Assembly (NCBI GenBank): GCA_025361105.1
Contig: JANYAW010000271.1
Coordinates: 1 to 9,099, forward strand
Reading direction: 5' to 3'
Length of the DNA: 9,099 bases
From: Rhodocyclaceae bacterium
GTDB lineage: Bacteria > Pseudomonadota > Gammaproteobacteria > Burkholderiales > Rhodocyclaceae
The stretch's first letter is position 1, and every line of letters starts with the position of its first letter. Below, in pieces: positions 1-5,911 of this stretch. The notes beneath the pieces were generated by a model. It was not told the origin of the DNA and did no database searches. It saw nothing but the letters and a program-made list of their open reading frames with translations. The position numbers were made by a program, and so were the translations under genes.

Positions 1-189
1 CCGGTGTTCGTTTATAAGCTGCTGACTCAAGGTACGGTGGAAGAAAAAATCCTCGCCCTGCAAAACCGCAAACGCGGTCTGGCCGATCAATTGCTAGGCG
101 CGGGTGGTGCAGCCAGAGCGGCGGGTGAAGGTGGTGGTGCACTCACGGCGGCTGATTTGGATGTGTTGTTCCAACCGCTGCCGGGGTAG
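1..189 (+). CDS. SNF2-family ATP-dependent helicase, C-terminal end (partial)
   Basis: Only the last 62 codons are present; the reading frame is open at the left edge and ends with TAG at 187-189. The stretch reading VYKLLTQGTVEEKILALQ, then NRKRGLADQLLG, is the characteristic tail of the second RecA-like lobe of bacterial SNF2/HepA-type helicases, where the segment after motif VI runs 'hyRLhs.GTVEE+Ih.LQ..K..L...hhg'. It is followed by a Gly/Ala-rich spacer (GAGGAARAAGEGGGA) and a short acidic helix (LTAADLDVLF), as these proteins usually end. In this family ATP hydrolysis drives translocation on double-stranded DNA; several bacterial members act in transcription recycling or repair, but the specific role cannot be read from this fragment. 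The ATPase motifs lie outside the window. The next gene starts only 2 bp after the stop, suggesting co-transcription. Confidence 0.88.
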   Translation, partial: PVFVYKLLTQGTVEEKILALQNRKRGLADQLLGAGGAARAAGEGGGALTAADLDVLFQPLPG

Positions 190-191
190 TC

Positions 192-911
192 ATGCAACAT
201 ATCGTGGCAACCATCGCACTCGCGCCAGTCCTGCTGTGGCAGGGCCGGCAAGCGCGCGCCAAGGTTCCGCGTTTGCCGGAACCGAGCGGCCAGCGTAGTG
301 GAATGGTCGGCACTGGCACCATGCTTCGCGTCCTTATTGTGGGTGATTCCGCCGCCGCTGGAGTGGGTGCCACAACCCAAGCGGAAGCGCTCTCTGGCGG
401 GCTGATAAATGCCCTGCAAGATTCATTTCAATTGCACTGGAAACTCATCGCCACAACCGGACATACGACGGCGAATGCACTGGAAGATTTACAGGCGATT
501 GGCGCAGAACCCTACGACGTAATCATCACCTCGCTCGGCGTGAATGATGTCACCGAGCAACATAGCTTGCGCCAATGGCGCGCGGCGCAAACTGCCTTGT
601 TAGCCTTGCTCCAATCACGCTTTGAGGCGCGCCATATTTTTGTCTGTGGCCTACCGCCCATGCATCGTTTCCCTGCGCTACCGCAGCCTTTGCGCTGGTA
701 TATCGGTGCGCGTGCCAGGCAATTTGATAGCGAACTACAAGCGCTTACCGAGGTCACACCACAGTGCGAATTCGTTCCGCTCAATTTTTTCAGCGGAATA
801 GGAACAGAAGCCATGGCCAGCGACGGCTTTCATCCCGGGCCGGCGATTTACCGGCAATGGGCGGAGGAAATTGCCGGGCGCATTCGGTCACAGTTTGGCA
901 GTTGGTGCTGA
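192..911 (+). CDS. SGNH/GDSL-family hydrolase (esterase/lipase-like)
   Basis: This is a 239-residue protein with the SGNH hydrolase blocks in order: block I VLIVGDSAAAGVGA with nucleophile Ser53, a block II-like Gly90 in ATTGHTT, block III SLGVNDVT with oxyanion Asn118, and block V SDGFHPG with Asp211 and His214 completing the triad. The family cleaves ester bonds in lipids, acyl carriers or acetylated sugars; the substrate here is unknown. Start choice: ATG at 192 lies 2 bp after the upstream stop, with a weak GGGG (183-186) as possible ribosome site. Met38 and Met44 are in-frame alternatives just before block I. However, the preceding segment (VPRLPEPSGQRSG) resembles the N-terminal lead-in I recall from other proteobacterial members, so I keep the long form. 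Residues 4-16 are hydrophobic with no preceding basic residue, so they may be a short membrane or export segment, but this is not a clear signal peptide. Probably co-transcribed with the helicase. Confidence 0.9.
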   Translation: MQHIVATIALAPVLLWQGRQARAKVPRLPEPSGQRSGMVGTGTMLRVLIVGDSAAAGVGATTQAEALSGGLINALQDSFQLHWKLIATTGHTTANALEDLQAIGAEPYDVIITSLGVNDVTEQHSLRQWRAAQTALLALLQSRFEARHIFVCGLPPMHRFPALPQPLRWYIGARARQFDSELQALTEVTPQCEFVPLNFFSGIGTEAMASDGFHPGPAIYRQWAEEIAGRIRSQFGSWC

Positions 912-951
912 CGAGACGCCGTCTGCAAGGACTAAACTTGTGTAATTGATT

Positions 952-956
952 GGGAG
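952..956 (+). promoter_or_regulatory. Ribosome binding site of the MDR oxidoreductase
   Basis: GGGAG lies six bases upstream of the ATG at 963, a good Shine-Dalgarno match and spacing. It supports 963 as the start. The rest of the 51-bp gap after the SGNH gene holds only a 4-bp stem (AGAC/GTCT at 914-924) and no convincing promoter or T-tract terminator. Confidence 0.7.
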
Positions 957-962
957 ACAAAA

Positions 963-1967
963 ATGAAAGCTATCGTCTGCACTAAATACGGCGAAACCGC
1001 CGATGTCGTTGAATTGCGTGAGATAGCAAAGCCGACAGCGGGATCGAACGAAGTTCTGATTGAAGTGCATGCAGCATCGCTGAATCCGGTGGATTTCAAG
1101 ATTCAGCAGGGCGCGCTGAAGGCAATACGTAAACTGACCTTCCCATTCGTCATGGGGTTCGATGTTTCCGGCGTGGTGGTGGCGGTGGGTACTGGCGTGA
1201 GTCGTTTCAAAGCAGGCGATGAAGTGTTCTCTCGCGTCGGTGCGGCCTACATGGGAACTTTTGCCGAGTTCGTCAAAGTGGATGAGAAATTTGTCGCCGC
1301 CAAGCCTGGCAATATCAGCCATCAGCAGGCGGCGGCTTTGCCTTTGGTGGCATTGACGACATGGCAAGCGCTAGTCAGCGTGGCCAATCTGCAAACTGGT
1401 CAACGCGTGTTGATACATGCCGGCGCTGGCGGCATCGGCAGCATCGCGATACAGATTGCCAAAGTGCTTGGCGCGCATGTCACCACCACCACCAGCACGA
1501 AAAACGTGGCGATGGTCAAGGCGCTCGGTGCCGACGAAGTGATTGACTACAAAACGCAAGCTTTCGAGCAAGTGCTCAAGGACATTGACATCGTCTTTGA
1601 AACATTGGGCGGCGAGAATCAAGTCAAATCATTTCGGGTATTGAAGGCGGGCGGGATACTGGTGACCATCGTCGGCATTCCGACATCCGACTATGCGCGC
1701 GAGGAAGGTTTGCCGGTGTATATGGGCTGGTTGTTCGATATGATGAATCGGAAGAATCGCGGTCTGGCACAGGCTCAAAATGCCCGCTTTGCGCCGGTGT
1801 TGTTGCAGCCCGAAGGCAGCAAGCTGGCGATCATTGCCGACATGGTGGCGAGCGGAAAAATTCATCCGGTGATTGATAAAGTCTTTCCACTGGAGCAAAC
1901 CAAAGAGGCCTTGCTGTACATTCAAACCGGTCGTGCGACCGGCAAGATAGTTATTGCTGTCAAATAA
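963..1967 (+). CDS. Zinc-less MDR oxidoreductase, NADPH:quinone reductase-like
   Basis: A 334-residue member of the medium-chain dehydrogenase/reductase superfamily, full length for the quinone oxidoreductase (QOR) branch. The N-terminal GroES-like domain holds the QOR-type NPVDFKIQQG (41-50) and the GFDVSGVVVAVG segment (about 65-76). The Rossmann fold starts at VLIHAGAGGIGS (149-160), whose AGAGGIG glycine motif binds the dinucleotide; the protein ends GRATGKIVI, typical of the family. The only cysteine I see in the N-terminal half is Cys6, and neither the catalytic nor the structural zinc ligands of alcohol dehydrogenases are present, so a zinc-independent NADPH-dependent reductase of quinones or alpha,beta-unsaturated carbonyls is the likely activity. 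The physiological substrate is unknown. It is cytosolic, with no signal sequence. The M20 peptidase follows after 15 bp, so the two are probably co-transcribed. Confidence 0.92.
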   Translation: MKAIVCTKYGETADVVELREIAKPTAGSNEVLIEVHAASLNPVDFKIQQGALKAIRKLTFPFVMGFDVSGVVVAVGTGVSRFKAGDEVFSRVGAAYMGTFAEFVKVDEKFVAAKPGNISHQQAAALPLVALTTWQALVSVANLQTGQRVLIHAGAGGIGSIAIQIAKVLGAHVTTTTSTKNVAMVKALGADEVIDYKTQAFEQVLKDIDIVFETLGGENQVKSFRVLKAGGILVTIVGIPTSDYAREEGLPVYMGWLFDMMNRKNRGLAQAQNARFAPVLLQPEGSKLAIIADMVASGKIHPVIDKVFPLEQTKEALLYIQTGRATGKIVIAVK

Positions 1968-1971
1968 AAAG

Positions 1972-1977
1972 AGGGAG
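1972..1977 (+). promoter_or_regulatory. Ribosome binding site of the M20 peptidase
   Basis: AGGGAG sits five bases before the ATG at 1983 and follows the upstream stop codon (1965-1967) by only 4 bp. It supports 1983 over the out-of-frame ATG at 1978-1980. Confidence 0.7.
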
Positions 1978-1982
1978 ATGAG

Positions 1983-3467
1983 ATGGTAGTCAAACTATTA
2001 AAAATTGTGGCCGCTGCGGTGTTGGCGCTGGTATTTATTCTGGGTTTCAACACCTGGCGTAATTCTTCAAAACAACTGGATGTGCAAGCTTTGCCGGAAC
2101 TTAAAGTCGACACGAATTTAGTGTCCGAGCATTTGGCCGGGGCAGTCCGGCCACGGACGATATTCAGTTTTCTGAGCGAGGATCAAGGAGCGGCGGAATT
2201 TGAAAAACTTCATCGCTATCTGGAAGCCAGCTATCCCAATCTGCATCGCGTTCTGAAGCGCGAAGTGGTGAATGGGCAAGGCCTGCTCTATACCTGGGAG
2301 GGGAAAAACACCAAGGCCAAACCGATTTTGTTGCTCGCGCATCAGGACGTGGTGCCGATTGCACCGGGCACGGAAACCCTATGGCAACAGCCGCCGTTTG
2401 ATGGCGTGCGCAAAGATGGTTTTGTCTGGGGACGTGGCGCGTGGGATAACAAAAGCAATTTGATTTCGCAAATGGAAGCGGTGGAGATGTTGATCGCCAG
2501 CGGCTTTCAACCCGAACGCACGGTGTATTTAGCGCTGACGCATGATGAAGAAGTCACTCGCCATGACGCACAAACGATGACTGAATTGCTGGCCGCGCGC
2601 GGGGTGAAACTTGACGTGGTGCTCGACGAAGGCTTGATGGTGACGCAAGGTGTTGTGCCCGGCGTTGAGCAGCCAGCGGCAATGATAGGCGTGGCCGAAA
2701 AAGGCTATCTCACGCTCGAATTCAAGGCGATTGCGATACCCGGACATTCGTCAATGCCGCCCGCCACAGGAACCAGTGCGATTGCGCAACTCACCCACGC
2801 GCTTGATCGTTTGGAGCATCAGCCGTTTCCAGCCAGTGTCAGCGGCGTGGGCAGAGAAATGTTGGAAACGCTGGCACCGGAAATGGGTGGATTTAGCCGC
2901 GTGGCACTATCCAATTTGTGGTTGTTCGAGCCGCTCGTTCGTCGTCAGCTTGAGGCTGCTGGCGGCAGCAGCAACGCAATGTTGCGCACGACCACAGCAT
3001 TGACAATTTTGCGCGCCGGCAACAAAGAAAACGTTTTGCCCGGCGTGGCCGAGGCAACGGTGAATTTTCGTTTGATGCCGGGTGACACCAGCGAGACGGT
3101 GATCGCGCGCGTCAAACAAATCATCGCCAACGAGGCAATCGAAGTAAAAATGGTGCCGAATAATTCTGATCCATCACCCGTCATGTCGGCCGATTCACCG
3201 GCGTTTATGACGCTTAATCGTACCGTGCGCGAGATTTTTCCCGGCACTTTGGTGGCGCCCGGCCTGATGGTTGCGGCCACCGATTCGCGACGTTTTGTCG
3301 ATGTCAGCGATCATATTTTCAAGTTCTCACCAGTGCGCGCCAAGAAAGAAGATTTGCCGCGATTCCACGGCACCAATGAGCGAATTTCCGAATCGAATCT
3401 GGCTGAAATGGTACGTTTCTATCATCGCTTTTTGAGCGTGACTGTCGGGCCTGCGGCGGCGAAATAA
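1983..3467 (+). CDS. Membrane-anchored M20 metallopeptidase, PM20D1/carboxypeptidase S-like
   Basis: A 494-residue protein with a single N-terminal hydrophobic segment (about residues 5-22) after one or two lysines, probably an uncleaved anchor placing the enzyme on the periplasmic side. All M20 di-zinc residues are visible: His120 and catalytic Asp122 in LLLAHQDVVP, bridging Asp155 in GRGAWDNKSN, the Glu189-Glu190 pair in THDEE, Asp215 in VVLDEG, and the late His462 in RFHGTNE. GHSSMPP (254-260) opens the lid/dimerisation domain. The spacing and segments such as LSNLWLFEPLV and RTTTALTI resemble animal PM20D1, which makes and hydrolyses N-fatty-acyl amino acids, and yeast carboxypeptidase S, more than cytosolic ArgE/DapE enzymes. 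The likely reaction is hydrolysis of an N-acyl amino acid or peptide C-terminus; the substrate is inferred only. The usual second Asp after the bridging Asp is Asn156. Confidence 0.92.
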   Translation: MVVKLLKIVAAAVLALVFILGFNTWRNSSKQLDVQALPELKVDTNLVSEHLAGAVRPRTIFSFLSEDQGAAEFEKLHRYLEASYPNLHRVLKREVVNGQGLLYTWEGKNTKAKPILLLAHQDVVPIAPGTETLWQQPPFDGVRKDGFVWGRGAWDNKSNLISQMEAVEMLIASGFQPERTVYLALTHDEEVTRHDAQTMTELLAARGVKLDVVLDEGLMVTQGVVPGVEQPAAMIGVAEKGYLTLEFKAIAIPGHSSMPPATGTSAIAQLTHALDRLEHQPFPASVSGVGREMLETLAPEMGGFSRVALSNLWLFEPLVRRQLEAAGGSSNAMLRTTTALTILRAGNKENVLPGVAEATVNFRLMPGDTSETVIARVKQIIANEAIEVKMVPNNSDPSPVMSADSPAFMTLNRTVREIFPGTLVAPGLMVAATDSRRFVDVSDHIFKFSPVRAKKEDLPRFHGTNERISESNLAEMVRFYHRFLSVTVGPAAAK

Positions 3468-3484
3468 GCCATGAGAAATGCGTC

Positions 3485-3868
3485 ATGAGCGATCTGGTGC
3501 AATTACGCATTGATAAATGGTTGTGGGCGGCGCGATTTTTCAAGACCCGCAGCCTTGCCGCCGCCGCAGTGAGCGGCAATAAAGTGAAATGGAATGGCGA
3601 GCATGCCAAAGCCGCGCGCGAGGTCAAAGCCGGTGATGAAATTGAGATTACGGCAGGCGATGCGCGGCAAGTGGTGATCGTGATGAGCGTGTCAGATCAA
3701 CGACGGCCGGCAAGTGAAGCGCGCCAGCTCTATGCCGAAACACCTGCGAGCCTAGCCGCGCGAGTAAAGCAACAAGAGATGCGCAAATTGGCGCCGATGC
3801 CGGGGGCAAATTTGCGCGGGCGGCCGACCAAAAAAGACGGACGATTGATACGGAGCATTACCGGATAG
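3485..3868 (+). CDS. hslR: Hsp15 / HslR heat-shock ribosome-associated RNA-binding protein
   Basis: A 127-residue basic protein with an N-terminal S4 RNA-binding domain (about residues 6-56). The pattern RIDKWLWAARFFKTRSLA, then a conserved V..N, KVKAGDEIEI-like strand, and the charged tail NLRGRPTKKDGR are diagnostic of the HslR/Hsp15 family; E. coli Hsp15 is of similar length (about 133 residues). In E. coli the protein binds 50S subunits that carry a stalled nascent chain with peptidyl-tRNA after heat stress and helps return them to use. It is cytosolic. The start at 3485 has only a weak purine-rich GAGAAA upstream (3473-3478) and overlaps the stop of a five-codon reading frame as ATGA (see findings). 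It lies 17 bp after the M20 gene and converges tail to tail with the alpha/beta hydrolase. No sigma-32-type promoter is obvious directly upstream, where the M20 gene ends. Confidence 0.95.
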   Translation: MSDLVQLRIDKWLWAARFFKTRSLAAAAVSGNKVKWNGEHAKAAREVKAGDEIEITAGDARQVVIVMSVSDQRRPASEARQLYAETPASLAARVKQQEMRKLAPMPGANLRGRPTKKDGRLIRSITG

Positions 3869-3877
3869 CGTCACCGC

Positions 3878-4768
3878 TCATGCCATCGTGTTGATGAATT
3901 CCTCAAACGCTGCGAGCACTAATTGCGCTGCTTCGACTTGCGGATAGTGGCCGACGCCGGGTAGTTCGCGGATGAAATGCTGGCTGCCGAGCAGTTCGCG
4001 AAAGCGCACCACCATATGCGCGCCGGATACCGGATCGGCGCTGCCATTAATTAGCGCCAGCGGCATGCGCGCATCGCGCAATGCGCCGACCCAACGCTCG
4101 CGGAATTGTCGTCGTTCGCGGATGTAATTGAGCAAGGGCGGTAACACGCGCACCCCATTATTTTCGTTGACTAGTTGCCATACTGATTCGAGCAGTTGTG
4201 CGTCGGGTTGGGTTTGCGCGCCGAATACGGCGCTGAACGAGCGCATTAATTTTTTCTGTGTGGTGAAGCGCGCGAGCAATGGGCCGACTGGGCTGGCCAT
4301 CAATTTTTGTATCGGCCTTGCACGATGCGTTTCGGGAAACAAACCGCCATTGAGCAGCGTCACAGACTTGTAACGCGGTATGGTGTTGCTCAAATCCCGC
4401 GCTAATAATTCCTGCGCCACGGTGTCGCCGTAATCGTGGGCGAGGAGCTGGCATTTTTCAATTTCTGCAAATTGCATCACGGCTTCTATCAAGTCGGCTT
4501 GCTCGGCGATCGTGTAGTGATGCGGCCAGGGTTTGCTGCTAAATCCCATGCCCAGCAGGTCGGCGGTCAGCAAGCGAAATCGCGTGCTGAGTTGTTGCCA
4601 CAGCGGGCTGTAATCCCAGCTTGAAGTGGGATAACCGTGAATTAAAACCAGCGTCGGTTTTTTGCGCGCAGTGTCATCGTGCGACAAGCTATCGACAACG
4701 AAAATTTGGTAGTCGCGCCATGTTTGCATGCGGCCTAGCGAGCGCCAGTGGTCAAGTTCCGCAGTCAT
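3878..4768 (-). CDS. Alpha/beta hydrolase of the MEST (PEG1)-like family
   Basis: A 296-residue alpha/beta-hydrolase fold protein. It shows the oxyanion-loop motif LVLIHGYPTSSWDY (His44-Gly45), the LLTADLLGMGFSSKP strand-turn (67-80), a nucleophile elbow HDYGD with Asp112, an acid in NGSADPVSG (Asp245) and a final GVGHYPQ with His274. An Asp nucleophile is the epoxide hydrolase/haloalkane dehalogenase arrangement rather than a Ser esterase. Beyond the fold, the segments HDYGDTVAQELLAR, LLNGGLFPETHR, FRERWVGAL and GVGHYPQVE match, from memory, the vertebrate MEST/PEG1 protein family almost position for position. The substrate is unknown for bacterial and animal members alike. There is no signal peptide, so it is probably cytosolic. 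The start ATG overlaps the upstream permease stop as ATGA and has no Shine-Dalgarno of its own, which points to translational coupling. Confidence 0.92.
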   Translation of the reverse strand: MTAELDHWRSLGRMQTWRDYQIFVVDSLSHDDTARKKPTLVLIHGYPTSSWDYSPLWQQLSTRFRLLTADLLGMGFSSKPWPHHYTIAEQADLIEAVMQFAEIEKCQLLAHDYGDTVAQELLARDLSNTIPRYKSVTLLNGGLFPETHRARPIQKLMASPVGPLLARFTTQKKLMRSFSAVFGAQTQPDAQLLESVWQLVNENNGVRVLPPLLNYIRERRQFRERWVGALRDARMPLALINGSADPVSGAHMVVRFRELLGSQHFIRELPGVGHYPQVEAAQLVLAAFEEFINTMA

Positions 4769-5871
4769 GATTTGCTGCCAGCGGATTGTGACGGCGTGTC
4801 GCCAGCACCAACTGGCGCATCTTTTACTGCTTCATTAGCCTCCTCGTCTATCCATTCCTCAATCAATTTATAAGTCACCGCCAACACCACCGGCCCAATA
4901 AAAATTCCTATCGGGCCAAAGCTAATCAAGCCACCAATCACCCCAACAAAAATCAGCAGCATCGGCAAGTCCGCACCTTTCTTGATGAAGTAGGGGCGCA
5001 GAAAATTGTCCATCGTGCCGGCGATCAAAGCGATGATTAGCAGCACCACCGCGCCGCCGGTATTACCGGCCCAGTACATCCAGCCGACGATAGGCAGCAG
5101 CACGACCGTCGGGCCGATTTGCGCGAGGCAAAACACGAACATGAGCAGGATTAGCGGCCCGGTAAAGGGCACGCGCGTGATTAACAATCCAAGCCCGCCA
5201 AGCACCGATTGCAAGATGGCAGTGACCACTACGCCCAGCGCCACGCCACGCACCGCTTGCCCGGTCAGCAACACGGCGCGGTCGCCTTGGTCGCCGGCGA
5301 GTCGTTGAAAGAACCGGCGTATACCGCGTGCGGCGGTATCGCCATCGAGATACAAGACCGCCGAGATCGCCAGCGTGAGACCGATTTGCAGCAACGCACT
5401 ACCTGCGCTACTCAAGTTTCTGGTGGCCAGCGCGAACATCTGATTGGCATAGGGCTTGAGCACTGCCACGCCGTTTTCGGCAATGTCATTCCATAGCTCG
5501 GCGAGCTTTTCTCCGACCAAAGGTAGTGCCGGTAACCAGTCAGGCGCGCTCGGCAGTTTCCATGTTTGTGCGCTATTCACCAAGGCGGCAAGCTCATCGT
5601 AGTGCGAAGTAATCGTGCCTATCGCGATGCCCAGCGGCAGCAAGAAAATAATCAGCAATGCCGTAGTCATGATGGCCGCTGCCAACGAACGTCGTCCGCC
5701 GACGCGTGCCTGCACAATTTCCAGCAACGGCCATGTTGCGACCACAATCGTTGCCGCCCAAATCAGGCCAAGCAGGAAAGGTTGCATCACCCAAATAGAA
5801 GTAATGGCAAGGCCGCCAATCGCCGCGACATTGAGCGTAGTGCGAGTCAAGTTGTTGGATTGCACGGTCAT
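4765..5871 (-). CDS. ydiK: AI-2E family transporter, YdiK-like permease
   Basis: A 368-residue polytopic membrane protein of the AI-2E (PerM/TqsA) family. Two hydrophobic segments lie near the N-terminus (around IGGLAITSIWVMQPFLLGLIW), another pair follows a GRRSLAAA turn, then a large extracytoplasmic/soluble section (about residues 75-150), and a C-terminal block of several helices with family motifs GVALGVVVTAILQ, NFLRPYFIKKGADLP, GVIGGLISFGPIGIFIGP. These segments align by eye with E. coli YdiK, an inner-membrane protein of uncertain substrate. Despite the family name, autoinducer-2 export is shown for few members, so the solute is unknown; some relatives are Na+/H+ antiporters. The start is ATG at 5871: an in-frame TTG lies at 5883, but the TTGGAG there is the ribosome site, six bases from the ATG. 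The tail is acidic and hydrophilic. It lies 40 bp after the MATE gene and is coupled to the MEST-like gene. Confidence 0.92.
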   Translation of the reverse strand: MTVQSNNLTRTTLNVAAIGGLAITSIWVMQPFLLGLIWAATIVVATWPLLEIVQARVGGRRSLAAAIMTTALLIIFLLPLGIAIGTITSHYDELAALVNSAQTWKLPSAPDWLPALPLVGEKLAELWNDIAENGVAVLKPYANQMFALATRNLSSAGSALLQIGLTLAISAVLYLDGDTAARGIRRFFQRLAGDQGDRAVLLTGQAVRGVALGVVVTAILQSVLGGLGLLITRVPFTGPLILLMFVFCLAQIGPTVVLLPIVGWMYWAGNTGGAVVLLIIALIAGTMDNFLRPYFIKKGADLPMLLIFVGVIGGLISFGPIGIFIGPVVLAVTYKLIEEWIDEEANEAVKDAPVGAGDTPSQSAGSKS

Positions 5872-5877
5872 TGAATG

Positions 5878-5883
5878 CTCCAA
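5878..5883 (-). promoter_or_regulatory. Ribosome binding site that fixes the ydiK start
   Basis: On the minus strand TTGGAG is followed by six bases and then the ATG at 5871. An automatic caller extending the frame would begin at the TTG inside this element (5883), adding four residues. Using the same bases as start codon and ribosome site is unlikely, so the ATG is preferred. Confidence 0.7.
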
Positions 5884-5911
5884 GATGTTGTGTTGATAGA
5901 GCGTAATTCCA

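Noticed and set aside
914..924. Small AGAC/GTCT stem after the SGNH gene as a terminator
   Set aside because: The stem is only four pairs and no T run follows, so it does not qualify as an intrinsic terminator.
941..946. TGTAAT as a -10 box for the MDR gene
   Set aside because: It matches 5 of 6 bases, but no -35 lies at 16-18 bp and transcription would begin inside the ribosome site, so it is probably chance.
888..1367. 159-codon open frame on the minus strand opposite the MDR gene
   Set aside because: It lies antisense to a confidently identified gene, and its translation is His/Cys/Arg-rich with no recognisable domain, as expected for a shadow frame.
1482..1493. Short ACC trinucleotide run as a repeat
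   Set aside because: Four units encode a Thr run in the MDR protein; too short and fully coding, so not a meaningful tandem repeat.
4765..5883. Evidence for quorum-sensing (autoinducer-2) function from the AI-2E family name
   Set aside because: No luxS, lsr or other signalling gene is in the window, and the family name does not predict the substrate; only a permease call is supported.
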